The translations under genes were made by a program, and so were the position numbers. The notes beneath the pieces are model-generated. The model saw nothing but the letters and a program-made list of their open reading frames with translations. It was not told the origin of the DNA and did not search any database. Of a stretch of DNA of 64,000 bases, positions 1 to 12,864 are shown one piece after another (position 1 is the stretch's first letter; each line of letters starts with the position of its first letter). Origin of the DNA: Frigididesulfovibrio sp031553235 (lineage in GTDB: Bacteria > Desulfobacterota > Desulfovibrionia > Desulfovibrionales > Desulfovibrionaceae); assembly GCA_031553235.1 (NCBI GenBank), contig JAVBLS010000006.1:1-64000 (forward strand). Reading direction: 5' to 3'.

Positions 1-398
1 GCTCTGGTACCGGCAGCCTGAACGGTTGCATCGACGAAATTAAATAAAACCAGCAAGAGCACCATGACTGAAACGCCGAGAATCCATACGGAAAAAAAGC
101 CGAAAAGGCAGAGAAAGGCGAAGTAGCTGGTGCCAAGAGCAGCCAGAAAGGTCAGGTCAGGTATGGCGCGGCCTGCCAGCCGGAACAATAAATCACGGCT
201 TTTGCTGAACGGAAGTGGAACCGTGACCAGGAATACTGCCAGAGAGACCCCCAAAATGAACGGCAAGGGGGGGAGAAGTATCGCATTCCCCTCTCTCTTA
301 TACAGCATCAGAGCACCCAATGCTCCGAGCAAACCTAATAGAAAACCAGGCCAATTTCGGGACCAGCGGTCGTGAAGAAGACTTCCGATTATGCCCAT
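1..398 (-). CDS. Hypothetical multi-pass membrane protein, paralogue of its upstream neighbour (3' end outside window)
   Basis: This gene reads leftwards off the window edge; 132 codons are visible and there is no stop. The ATG at 398 follows an AAGGTG ribosome-binding site about eight bases upstream. The visible protein has four hydrophobic stretches and starts MGIIGSLLHDRWSRNWPG. That aligns directly with METIIEVLRNRWSRTWPG of the gene at 442-972, and both share the order of hydrophobic segments and an RLxGRxIPxL-like loop (RLAGRAIPDL here, LSGRLIPGL there), so the two are tandem paralogues. The gap between them is only 43 bases, so they are probably co-transcribed. I do not recognise the family. 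A role in the inner membrane is all that can be said. Confidence 0.65.
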   Translation of the reverse strand, partial: MGIIGSLLHDRWSRNWPGFLLGLLGALGALMLYKREGNAILLPPLPFILGVSLAVFLVTVPLPFSKSRDLLFRLAGRAIPDLTFLAALGTSYFAFLCLFGFFSVWILGVSVMVLLLVLFNFVDATVQAAGTR

Positions 399-441
399 AT
401 TCGTCACACCTTATTAATCATGGTTGCTTGACCGCACTTCA

Positions 442-972
442 TTAGAGAAGAGGAAACACGTAGATGCAAAAAATGCTGCCTACGCATAAGAGTGCGCAGA
501 GAGCATAACTTCTTTTGCCGGTTCTGGTCAGTTCGTTTCCCGCGTGCCGGGAGCGCGCGACCATGTCGGCGGCGTTGGACAATAAAAGCAATGCCGCAAA
601 AGCAAAAATGGCAGAGAATATTTCAACATACTGGAATGTGCTGATGCCGCCAAAATAACCGAGGGCCAGTGCGGAGAGTGTGATCAGGCCCGGAATGAGG
701 CGGCCTGAGAGGTCTATTATTCGTTTATGCCCCAAGCCAGCGAAAAAAAGAGGCAATGAGCAGGCCAGAGTGACAAGCAAGATGCCAGCTACCAAGAAGT
801 ACGGAGGCCTATTCACCCATGTGTCAACATAGATCATCACCTCCCATTTATGCCCCCCAGGCAGGGCAAATAAAATCATCATGTAGAGTCCCAAAGCGCT
901 GAACATTCCCGCCAACAGTCCCGGCCAAGTGCGAGACCAGCGGTTACGAAGAACCTCAATGATAGTTTCCAT
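442..972 (-). CDS. Hypothetical four-to-five-TM membrane protein, tandem paralogue
   Basis: A 176-residue protein with hydrophobic segments near residues 14-34, 53-73, 88-108, 112-135 and 150-170. I chose the ATG at 972 over the one at 993 because it has an AAAGG element upstream and because METII aligns with the start of the paralogue at 1-398. The codons just inside the start encode a short basic segment (RNRWSR) shared with the paralogue. No enzymatic motif, cysteine pair or signal peptide is visible. The pair sits beside an integrase remnant and in DNA less GC-rich than the rest, so both genes may have been acquired horizontally. The family is not recognised. Confidence 0.6.
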   Translation of the reverse strand: METIIEVLRNRWSRTWPGLLAGMFSALGLYMMILFALPGGHKWEVMIYVDTWVNRPPYFLVAGILLVTLACSLPLFFAGLGHKRIIDLSGRLIPGLITLSALALGYFGGISTFQYVEIFSAIFAFAALLLLSNAADMVARSRHAGNELTRTGKRSYALCALLCVGSIFCIYVFPLL

Positions 973-1302
973 GGCGGCCTTTTTTGTCAGCATTTGAGCG
1001 TGACTCGTTCAAATTGTCATAAAGCGGGCTGTCGGCATTGACGTTCCACTTTAAGGGCAGGCGAAAGCCAACAATACTTTTTTTTCTGGCGTCTATACCA
1101 TACAAGCCCAGGGTTGCCAAATACCTCTATGGCAAAGGATTGTCATACCGGAGACAGGCCGGACAGCGGTCTTTTCAAACGGCGGTGGCGTGTACTGTTT
1201 TGTCTTATTGGCGTTCGCGTCCGTTCCGGCGGTTCTCCTAATTACGGGACGGCTCCAATGTGCTTTTTTCTTTCTTGCCTTTGGCGGTCGAGCGGCACGG
1301 TC

Positions 1303-1340
1303 GCGCAGTCTTCACGAAGTGAAGCATACTGCGCTATATT
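1303..1340 (+). terminator. Hairpin followed by T-rich tract (possible terminator)
   Basis: GCGCAGT-CTTCAC (1303-1315) pairs with GTGAAGCATACTGCGC (1319-1334) through a GAA loop, with a three-base bulge. TATATTTTT follows on the plus strand. No plus-strand gene ends just upstream, so its function is uncertain. Confidence 0.35.
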
Positions 1341-1537
1341 TTTACCTTTCGCAAAGACCAGAGACAGACACGCCCGCCATTTCCATGCCGTCTGCCGCTG
1401 GCTCTCCATGCCGGAAAGCCTCGCAGAGCGCACGCAGTTTCTTTAGAAACTGGTAAGTGCACCCTCACCATTATGAGGGATTAGAGCTGCTGCATCTGTA
1501 CTGCGGATTTCTCTCTTTCCGGCAGACGAAAAGGGGT

Positions 1538-1600
1538 GGCGCGTTTTTTGCGAGCCGGTACCCCATCGAGAAGTACCGCGCTGCGAAAAAACGTGTCGCC
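1538..1600. repeat. Large imperfect palindrome beside the integrase remnant
   Basis: The left arm 1538-1561 (GGCGCGTTTTTTGCGAGCC then GGTAC) is nearly the reverse complement of the right arm 1573-1600 (GTACCGCGCTGCG then AAAAAACGTGTCGCC), around an 11-base centre. Both arms carry a run of six T or A. It lies 26 bases beyond the stop of the integrase remnant, where a mobile element might keep a recombination site or a bidirectional terminator. Confidence 0.5.
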
Positions 1601-1625
1601 CCGATGGGTCAGCATTGCTTGTGGT

Positions 1626-1924
1626 CTACCGCTTTTTTTTCAGCCCCGAAAGATAGTCGCTCCACTCCTGCATCATCTTCCGGCGCTCCGGCAAATACTC
1701 CGCGTAGTTGTACGCCGCCCGGACGCTGTTGCTCTCCGAGTGGGCAAGCTGGCGTTCGATCCAGTCCCGGTTATCCGCCCGCACTCCCGCAAGGCCAGAT
1801 GGACTACCGAAAGGGCATCCCGTTCCTCGGCGCGGCGCAACAGGAACAGCCCGCCGCCGTCCGAGTGTTTTTGCACCTTGCCGTTGCCGCCCACGCGCCG
1901 TATAAAGGTGTCCGTCAGTTTCAT
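1626..1924 (-). pseudogene. Tyrosine integrase remnant with internal deletion and frameshift
   Basis: The minus-strand start at 1924 encodes MKLTDTFIRR, then a KHSDGGGLFLL segment. This is the hallmark of the arm-binding domain (DUF4102) of P4-like tyrosine integrases. After about 45 codons the sequence jumps to the extreme C-terminus of the same family, read in another frame: DWIERQLAHSESN, then VRAAYNYAEYLPERRKMMQ, then WSDYLSGLKKKR and a stop at 1626-1628. The C-terminal piece keeps the catalytic tyrosine motif (AAYNYAEYL). The intervening 250 or so residues, with most of the catalytic core, are gone, and a frameshift near 1775 separates the two pieces. It cannot make an active recombinase. 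It marks a former integrated element; no tRNA gene lies nearby to suggest the target site. Confidence 0.85.
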
Positions 1925-2461
1925 CCGGCTTGCTCCCTGTTGGTACGTTTTGGTACTCTGGACCGGGACGCTACCAACAATCTACGTATTTTCCTTACCG
2001 CACAAAGGGATTACGTAAAAAAGCATTCCCGTCCCGGTGTATTCTTCCTTATTTTTTTAGGGTGGGTTACAATGCGCCATGCCGGGAAAAACAGGACAAT
2101 CACCGAGACGGGAATACCAAAAACCTACCAACAAGTCTGCCAACGGACTTTGCGGATTCAAGGGGTTTTTACCGGACTCAAGGCGGAACTAATTTCCGGT
2201 TAATTTATTGAAATTACATATAAGCTAGATAATACGAGAGCATCTGAAATTGATTGTCTGATTAATTAAAGCTAATTTATTATATAGATTAATAGGTATT
2301 TTCACTTTTAAAATTATTTGATACATATTCACTTATAATTTCAATTCCGGCGAATCTCTTTACTCTTGCCGCAACGGCGTGAGCTCCCGGCCGGTCGGAC
2401 CTTCCCGAGGGGTGGTCGAATTCTTCGGAAGCCGGGCCGCAACCGCAAAGATGAGGAAGAT
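1925..2461. other. AT-rich intergenic region upstream of the ADP-ribosylglycohydrolase gene
   Basis: No supported gene. About 1936-1960 holds a short direct repeat (TTGGTAC twice, 11 bases apart) just upstream of the integrase start, a position where such elements often keep recombinase-binding sites. From about 2200 to 2350 the DNA is strikingly AT-rich for this chromosome, with many TTAAT and TATA-like runs. This probably includes the promoter of the gene starting at 2462. Confidence 0.5.
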
Positions 2462-3370
2462 ATGAACGGACATCTTCAGGGTACCCTTCTGGGGGCCTTC
2501 GCAGCCGACTCGCTGGCTCTTGGCGGGCATTGGGAATACGACCAAAAACGCATTGCCGAAAACCTCGGGGAGGTGCGCGAACTGCTCGCGCCCACGCTGA
2601 ACGCGTATCACCCGGGCAAAAGGGCGGGCGACCAGTCGCATTACGGCGACCAGGCCATGTGGCTGCTGCGCTTTCTGCGCGAGCGCGACCGCTTCGACCC
2701 GGTCGGCTTTGCCGGGCGTTGGCGGGAAGCCATGCAGACTTACACCGGCTATATGGACCATGCCTCCAAGGACACCCTGGAGCACATGGTGCAAGGCCTT
2801 GAACCGCCGGGCGCCAATACCGCCGACTTTGCCGGCCCGGCCCGTCTGGTGCCGCTGCTGCTCGCGCACCCGTTGCGCGGCGTTTCGGCCAAACAGGTGG
2901 GCGACTTTCTGGCCGACGCCGTGGCCCAGACCAGAATCACCCACAATACCCCGCTGATGGCCGATGTGGCCGTGTTTCTGGGCCATACCCTGCATGCCCT
3001 GCTCAACGGGGCGGGTATGAAAGATGCCTTTGCCGGCGCGGCCGGCGCGGCCTATGCCCAGTTACCGGCGCACAAGTGGTTGACGGCGGCGGAATCACGC
3101 CTCGAAAACGAGCCTTTGGTGACCGTTCAGGCCATGGGTCAGGCCTGCGGCGTGCCCGGCGCCATGCTTTCCACGCTCTACCTGGCGGAAAAATTCGAGA
3201 GCGACCCGGTGCAGGGCCTGGTGAGCAATGTCATGGCCGGCGGGGATTCCTGCGCGCGCGGCTTCGCCCTCGGCGCCCTGTACGGGGCGCGCCACGGCGA
3301 TACCTGGATCCCCGCCTCGTGGCGCAGGGTTCTGGCCGTTGCCGAGGAAATCGAGGCTGCCTGCGCTTAG
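2462..3370 (+). CDS. ADP-ribosylglycohydrolase family protein
   Basis: A 302-residue protein. The ATG at 2462 was chosen because GAGGAA lies just upstream and the family alignment begins there (LQGTLLGAFAADSLALGG). Family members are all-alpha dinuclear-magnesium hydrolases that remove ADP-ribose from proteins or nucleotides. Matching features are the N-terminal GAFAADSLALGG (usual form GxxxGDxLG), a central HNTPLMADVAVFLG segment, and the late metal-site loop MAGGDSCARGFALGALYGA. In well-studied members that loop reads GGDTDT; here the second aspartate is replaced by cysteine, so substrate or activity may differ. No signal peptide is visible, so it is probably cytosolic. It stands alone, with a strong terminator directly downstream. 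Confidence 0.85.
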   Translation: MNGHLQGTLLGAFAADSLALGGHWEYDQKRIAENLGEVRELLAPTLNAYHPGKRAGDQSHYGDQAMWLLRFLRERDRFDPVGFAGRWREAMQTYTGYMDHASKDTLEHMVQGLEPPGANTADFAGPARLVPLLLAHPLRGVSAKQVGDFLADAVAQTRITHNTPLMADVAVFLGHTLHALLNGAGMKDAFAGAAGAAYAQLPAHKWLTAAESRLENEPLVTVQAMGQACGVPGAMLSTLYLAEKFESDPVQGLVSNVMAGGDSCARGFALGALYGARHGDTWIPASWRRVLAVAEEIEAACA

Positions 3371-3412
3371 GGCCGTGACGGCACCCCTGGGAACTCCTTT
3401 CCCCGAGCATGG

Positions 3413-3448
3413 AGAGAGCCGGAAACCGAAAGGTTTCCGGCTCTCTTT
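3413..3448 (+). terminator. Strong rho-independent terminator
   Basis: A perfect 15-bp stem (AGAGAGCCGGAAACC, 3413-3427) closes on a GAAA tetraloop and is followed by a short T run. It ends transcription of the gene at 2462-3370. Confidence 0.9.
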
Positions 3449-3970
3449 GTGTGGCGCTAAAACAGCGAACGGGGCTGCAACGGACCACCCGTTGTCAACC
3501 CCGAAGCTGCTTGCAAAAAGGAAGGAAGGTACTTTTCTTATTGCATCTGTCGTGCCAAACGCGATTGTACTTCCTCTTTCCATAAATTATGCGTGAATTT
3601 AGAGTGTTATCTGAATGTTCCCTTTCTTGAATCCACCGGTGGGTGTTTAACAATTTTAACCTCTCCCCAACAGGGGGCCACCACCGCTCCCCGGTTGAAA
3701 AAGACGATTGCCCTATCTCATTTTATCCTTTTAATCAATATAGTTGGATGACAAATCCGGACTCCGGAAATCCGCTCCAACAGCTCCCGCCGGACCACGC
3801 CGACCAAGATTTTTTACCACTCTCCGAAAAACGCCTGTTTCCAGGTATCATCCCCGGCCGCGGGCAAATGGATGCGCCCCGTCCCGCCTTGGGGACAAGC
3901 CGGCCGGCGGGTGCCGAAAAGCTGCTGCCGCAGCCTCGGCCGGACGTTGCGGGGCAAACAGCTCTAACGG
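3449..3970. other. Intergenic region, no supported gene
   Basis: This lies between the terminator at 3413 and the 3' end of hypF. Reading frames through it show no family resemblance and no ribosome-binding site. Part of it (about 3560-3760) is more AT-rich. I see no clear terminator for hypF. Confidence 0.5.
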
Positions 3971-6301
3971 TTAAAAATTTTTCCTGGCTGCGCCAAAGAC
4001 GGCCTGCCCATAGCTGATGCAGCCGTCACCCGGCGGCAAAATCTTGTGCAGCAACGGTGTAAGGCCGCACTCCTGCAGGTGGGCCACCAGGGCCTCGGCC
4101 AGAAAGGCGTTGTTCAAGCAGCCGCCCGAAAGCCCCACGGCCATGATCCCATGCCTGCGGGCCAGGGTGGCGGCCGCATCAACCAGCATCCGAGCCAAGC
4201 CCAGGTGAAAACGCCGGGCAATCGTCCCCACCGGCACACCCCGGGCCGAGTCCTTGGCGGCGGCCAGAAACAAGGCATGGCCCGGCAAAGTGTGCAGGCC
4301 GCTTGTTGGATCGGTCGTGGACGGCGGCACGACATAGGGGTCGTTCGGGCCGGGGGTAATGGCGCTTTCCAGGCGGATGGCCGCCTGCCCTTCGTAGGTG
4401 GTTGCGGCGCACAGGCCAAGCAACGCGGCCACGGCGTCAAAGAGCCTGCCGCAGCCGGAGCTTGGCGGACAGTTCAGGCCCCTGTCCAGCATGGCCGGAA
4501 TCAGCCTGGCCGCATCCTCTTTTTCCTGCGGCACAACAAAGGGAACGTCGGACAAAAGGTTGTACCGTTGCAGCAGAGCGTAGGCGATGCGCCAGGGTTC
4601 GCGCACGGCCGCCTCGCCGCCGGGCAGGGGCACGGGCTCCAGCCCGGCCAAACGCTTGAAGGCGGCCCGTTCCGGGTGGACCCAAAAAATTTCCCCGCCC
4701 TGCAGGCTGCCGTCTTCGCCCAGTCCGGTGCCGTCCAGAGTCAGGGCCAAAGCCGGGCCGGGCATGCCGTTCTCGCCGAGCACGGCAAAGGCATGGGCCG
4801 CGTGGTGCGGCAGACCGAGGCAGGGGATGCCCGCCTCCTTGGCCCAGATCTCGGCCAGTTCGCTTGAGCGATAATTTGGGTGCAGGTCGCGAACAATCAA
4901 ATCCGGCCGCACCTGCAGCAGGCACTCCATGTGCCGGAGAATCTTCTCGGCAAAATCGGCGGTCTCGAGGTTTTCCATGTCGCCGATGTGCTGCGAAACA
5001 AAGGCCGCCTTCCCTTTGCTCAGACACAGGGTATGCTTGAGTTCCGCCCCGGCTCCGAGCACGCAGCCCGTGGCCGTGAAAGGTATCGGCGCGGGCAGAG
5101 GCACATAGCCCCTGGCCCGACGCAGCAAAATGGCCGAGGCACCGGACAGAGGGCGGACCACCGAGTCGTCCACCCGGATCAAGATGTCCCGGTTGTGAAA
5201 GAGAAAGGCTTCGGCGATGCCGCCCAGGCGGGCAAGGGCCTCGCGGTTGCCCAGGGCAATGGGTTCGCCGCCCCGGTTGCCCGAGGTCATGACCAGGGCG
5301 GCCGGTCCGGCGCACAGGGGCGCATACTGGCCGAGCACGGCCTCGTGCAGCGGCGTATAGGGCAGCATCAGGCCCAAACAATTTGTATCCGGGGCCAGAC
5401 TCGCCGGCAGGCCGGACTCCTTTTTGCGGCAGAGCACGATGGGATGGGCCACGGAAAGCAGCAGGTCCGCCTCCGTCTCCCCGACCTCGGCCAGGGCCCG
5501 GGCGGCCTCCAGGTCCGGGACCATCAGGGCCAGGGGTTTGTGCGGCCGATTTTTGGCCTTGCGCAGGCGGGCCACAGCCTCGACGCTCCAGGCGTCGCAG
5601 GCCAGATGGAAGCCGCCCAACCCCTTGATCGCGGCAATGCCGCCAGCGCGCAGGAACTCGGCCAGGGCGCGCAGGCCGACCTCGCCGGGCAGGGAGGCCG
5701 GGTCGGCAAGGCCGGTGCGGACCGGGTCGTTCAAGCGCGTGAACCAGGCCGTCGGGCCGCAGTCCGGGCAGGCGTTGGGCTGGGCGTGAAAGCGGCGGTC
5801 GCGCGGGTTTTCGTATTCCTCCCGGCAGGCCTTGCAAAGGGGAAAGCAGGCCATGCTGGTGGAGAGGCGGTCGTAGGGAATGGATCGGGTGATGGTGTAG
5901 CGCGGCCCGCAATTGGTGCAGTTGGTGAAGGGATAGCCCTTGCGCCGGCCCGCATCCATGTCGGAGCGGCAGTCCGGGCACAGGGCCGTGTCCGGGCTGA
6001 CCAACACGGCGTGTTCAGACCCGGCCGAGCTTTTGGCGATGACAAAGACCGGCTCATCCGCCACCGGCGGCATCTCGGCGCTTTCCAGGCCGGTGAGTTC
6101 GGCCAGGGGCGGCAGCCTGGTTTCCAGGGCGCGAGCGAAGGTCTCGACCTTTGTCGGCGGCCCTTGGATTTCAATGCACACACCCTCCGGAGCATTGCGC
6201 ACCGAGCCGGTCAAACCGAATTCCTCAGCCAGTGAAAATACAAAGGGCCGAAAGCCCACCCCCTGCACCCGCCCTTGGGCGATAAACAGCCGTCGAATCA
6301 C
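3971..6301 (-). CDS. hypF: Carbamoyltransferase HypF, [NiFe]-hydrogenase maturation
   Basis: A 776-residue protein starting at GTG 6301 with AAGGA upstream. HypF uses carbamoyl phosphate and ATP to carbamoylate HypE, providing the cyanide ligands of the [NiFe] active site. The domain order is complete. An acylphosphatase domain (residues 4-90) has GRVQGVGFRPF. Two zinc-finger-like modules follow (CPDC..CTNC near 110-135, CKAC..CPDC near 160-185), then a YrdC-like ATP-binding domain (about 205-390), then a Kae1-like carbamoyltransferase domain with HHAAH (metal site) and ALTLDGTGLGEDG. The C-terminus keeps GLSGGCLNN. No other hyp gene is nearby, so it is an orphan maturation gene here. Its cosubstrate could come from the carbamoyl phosphate synthase encoded at 8051, but that is only context. 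Confidence 0.97.
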   Translation of the reverse strand: MIRRLFIAQGRVQGVGFRPFVFSLAEEFGLTGSVRNAPEGVCIEIQGPPTKVETFARALETRLPPLAELTGLESAEMPPVADEPVFVIAKSSAGSEHAVLVSPDTALCPDCRSDMDAGRRKGYPFTNCTNCGPRYTITRSIPYDRLSTSMACFPLCKACREEYENPRDRRFHAQPNACPDCGPTAWFTRLNDPVRTGLADPASLPGEVGLRALAEFLRAGGIAAIKGLGGFHLACDAWSVEAVARLRKAKNRPHKPLALMVPDLEAARALAEVGETEADLLLSVAHPIVLCRKKESGLPASLAPDTNCLGLMLPYTPLHEAVLGQYAPLCAGPAALVMTSGNRGGEPIALGNREALARLGGIAEAFLFHNRDILIRVDDSVVRPLSGASAILLRRARGYVPLPAPIPFTATGCVLGAGAELKHTLCLSKGKAAFVSQHIGDMENLETADFAEKILRHMECLLQVRPDLIVRDLHPNYRSSELAEIWAKEAGIPCLGLPHHAAHAFAVLGENGMPGPALALTLDGTGLGEDGSLQGGEIFWVHPERAAFKRLAGLEPVPLPGGEAAVREPWRIAYALLQRYNLLSDVPFVVPQEKEDAARLIPAMLDRGLNCPPSSGCGRLFDAVAALLGLCAATTYEGQAAIRLESAITPGPNDPYVVPPSTTDPTSGLHTLPGHALFLAAAKDSARGVPVGTIARRFHLGLARMLVDAAATLARRHGIMAVGLSGGCLNNAFLAEALVAHLQECGLTPLLHKILPPGDGCISYGQAVFGAARKNF

Positions 6302-6363
6302 AAGCGCATCCTTTTCTTGCCCCGCACTGTAGCCCAGGCCGGAGCGCTTGCAAAGCCTTCAGG

Positions 6364-7548
6364 ATGCGGCTATTCCTCTATATTATGGTGGATTTCCCCA
6401 GACATTTCCTCGGCCTGTGCGCCATTGCCAAGGACGAAGACAGCATTCTGCGCGAGTGGGTCATCTGGCATCTGCTCATCGGGTTCGAAAAAATTCTGCT
6501 CTACGACAATGACAGCAAAACCCCGGTCTGCGACATTTTGGAAGACTTCCTCAATGCCGGCTTGGTGGAGACCCACACGATCAAAGGTCCGCAACGGCAG
6601 CTTACGGCCTACAACCACTGCCTGTGCGAATATGGCCACGACTTTCGCCATCTGGCCTTTTTCGATCTCGACGAATTTCTGTTTCTGCGCGCCGAATCCG
6701 ACGCCCGGCTGATGGTCGCCGATTTCGCGGCCCACGGCGCCCTGTGCCTGAACATGACCCACTTTTCCTCCGACGGGCATCTGTCCCGGCCAAACGACCT
6801 GGTCAGCGCCTCTTTTTGCGAAATTCTCGAAGTCTCGCCCTGCACCAAGTGGATAGTGCGCCCGGACCTGGTCGACCTGCCCTTGAGCCCGCACCACTTC
6901 AGTTTTAAAGGTCCGGCGACGGCCGTGAACACGCGCAATGAGCCGGCCGTGGGCGGCTTTGTGCCGCCGGCCGAAGAGCGCGCCCGCCTGAACCATTACT
7001 GTTGGCGCTCGCAACAGGACTACGAGGAGCGCCTGCGGCGCGGCGACGCCGTGTACGCGAAAAACCCGCGCTCCCTGGACGGCTTTTACGCCCAGGCCCG
7101 GCCGCACGGCACCCGTGATACGGGCATGCTCGGGCAGGCGGGCCGCATCCGGGCCAAAATGGCCGACCCCACAAACCCGGCCGACACGCCCCTGCGTTGC
7201 GAAGAAGTCGCCACCCTGCCGGTTTCGCGCCTGCTCCGGCTCATGCACAGCCTAATCAAGGCGGGGCGGGCGGAAACCGCCCTGGTCATGTTCTCCCTGC
7301 GGCAACAAGAGCTTTGGGACAACCCGGAAGCCTTGACCGCGGCCCTGCAGGCCGCGGCCGGCGCCCAAAACCCTTTTAAAACCTCGGCCCTGGCCCGCAG
7401 GCTGCTGGAACTTTTCCCCACCTTAAGCGCCTACCGCCGGGTCGCCGAAGCCTTGGCCGGAGCGGGCCTGCACGATGAAGCCAAACGCCTGGCCACCTAT
7501 GTCGCCTGGTCGGACAAGTACTTGCCCGCCGACTTTGCCGGAAGATAG
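6364..7548 (+). CDS. Glycosyltransferase family 92/2-like protein
   Basis: A 394-residue protein divergent from hypF by 62 bases. The N-terminal 220 residues resemble the GT92/DUF23-type glycosyltransferases: AIAKDEDSILREWVIWH (nucleotide-sugar site) followed by KILLYDNDS, and a DxD-type metal motif in FFDLDEFLF. A conserved late segment, NHYCWRSQQDYEER, matches the family's C-terminal acceptor region. Residues 270-394 are helical and alanine/leucine-rich, resembling TPR-like repeats; their role is unknown. It probably transfers a sugar in surface glycan assembly, in the cytosol. The start could be the ATG at 6364 or at 6385; neither has a good ribosome-binding site. Confidence 0.75.
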   Translation: MRLFLYIMVDFPRHFLGLCAIAKDEDSILREWVIWHLLIGFEKILLYDNDSKTPVCDILEDFLNAGLVETHTIKGPQRQLTAYNHCLCEYGHDFRHLAFFDLDEFLFLRAESDARLMVADFAAHGALCLNMTHFSSDGHLSRPNDLVSASFCEILEVSPCTKWIVRPDLVDLPLSPHHFSFKGPATAVNTRNEPAVGGFVPPAEERARLNHYCWRSQQDYEERLRRGDAVYAKNPRSLDGFYAQARPHGTRDTGMLGQAGRIRAKMADPTNPADTPLRCEEVATLPVSRLLRLMHSLIKAGRAETALVMFSLRQQELWDNPEALTAALQAAAGAQNPFKTSALARRLLELFPTLSAYRRVAEALAGAGLHDEAKRLATYVAWSDKYLPADFAGR

Positions 7549-7618
7549 AGTTCACGGAAAAAACTGCCGGCCCCCAGCGGCTTTCAAAGCCACCACATAG
7601 TTCTGCGAGACGCGATGC

Positions 7619-7711
7619 CGTCCGGATTTTTTCCGCCCGCAGACAGGAGGTTAATACACCGGGCGATCCGCTTGGCCGCGAAAGCTGCTATGCGTTCCTG
7701 CAAGGACGAAA
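7619..7711. repeat. Inverted repeat with A/T-rich arms in carB leader
   Basis: CGGATTTTTTCCG near 7622-7634 pairs with CGAAAAAAATCCG near 7698-7710, apart from one mismatch or slip, across a loop of about 65 bases. The T-run/A-run stem recalls the repeats at 35070 and 37948, but the sequences are not the same. Confidence 0.4.
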
Positions 7712-7864
7712 AAAATCCGAAGGGTCTGAGCGGCCCTCGCCGGCCCGCGTGGCGGCACAGCCTTGCCGGAAGGTCTGAGCCGCCCCCACCGACCTGTAGG
7801 CTCAATATGCAATTTCCCCATCTGCCGCAGTTTCTGTGATTTTCCCTTGCCGTCTCCCCCACCT

Positions 7865-7879
7865 GCGTATATATAACGC
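7865..7879 (+). promoter_or_regulatory. AT-core palindromic site upstream of carB
   Basis: GCGTATATATAACGC has GCGT and ACGC arms around an AT-only centre. It could be a -10 region (TATATA) or an operator. It is 172 bases before the carB start. Confidence 0.3.
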
Positions 7880-8050
7880 GCCTGGGCACGGCGTGCCTAT
7901 TTCGCGTCGCATCCCGGACGCCCGCCTCGGCGGAAACAGCGCACGGCCCTCCGTGCCTTTTTCTTTTCCGCGCGCGCAAAGGCCGCCGCGCGCGGGGGCC
8001 GCACGGCGCCAAGCGCCGGCCCCTATCCCCACGGCCAAAAGGTCCAGCCT

Positions 8051-11287
<3,237 letters not shown>

Positions 11288-11291
11288 GCAA

Positions 11292-11413
11292 CCGGCAAAA
11301 CAATTTGGAGGACTCAAAAAGGGCTGCGAAAGTGGCCTACGGGTCATGCCTCCCGCACAGCAGCGAAGGTTGTCTCTCTGCAATGCGGGCGGCACCTTAA
11401 ATTGTTCTGCCGG
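11292..11413. repeat. MITE-like structured element between carB and purF
   Basis: The ends are near-perfect inverted repeats: CCGGCAAAACAATTT at 11292-11306 and AAATTGTTCTGCCGG at 11399-11413 (14 of 15 match). An inner hairpin pairs CCCGCA..GCAG (11353-11364) with CTGC..TGCGGG (about 11379-11390). It fills almost the whole gap and could fold into a long branched stem in the carB-purF transcript. Confidence 0.6.
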
Positions 11414-11433
11414 CGGCTCATAAAGGGACGATT

Positions 11434-12864
<1,431 letters not shown>

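Larger units (their letters stand above)
994..1625. other. Intergenic stretch without a supported gene
   Basis: All reading frames here lack a ribosome-binding site and family resemblance, and they overlap one another in several frames. The stretch holds three secondary structures: a hairpin at 1303-1334, a small CCCTCA/TGAGGG hairpin at 1462-1479, and a large imperfect palindrome at 1538-1600. It lies immediately downstream of the integrase remnant and upstream of the leftward membrane-protein pair, so it may contain their promoter. Confidence 0.5.
7549..8050. other. Long leader region upstream of carB
   Basis: This 502-base region has no supported gene. It contains a long-range inverted repeat at 7619-7711, a short direct repeat (GGTCTGAGCSGCC at 7724 and 7772), and an AT-rich operator- or promoter-like site at 7865-7879. 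An AAAAGG ribosome-binding site precedes carB. The length suggests a structured 5' leader, but I recognise no known riboswitch or attenuator. Confidence 0.5.

Noticed and set aside
1457..2203. Plus-strand frame of 248 codons across the integrase remnant
   Set aside because: It runs through the palindrome and antisense to recognisable integrase sequence, lacks a start signal and matches nothing.
3643..4017. Plus-strand frame of 124 codons after the terminator at 3413
   Set aside because: No ribosome-binding site or family resemblance; it overlaps the hypF 3' end and has poor coding bias.
4880..6235. Plus-strand open frame opposite hypF
   Set aside because: hypF is complete with all domains on the minus strand; the frame has shadow-like composition.
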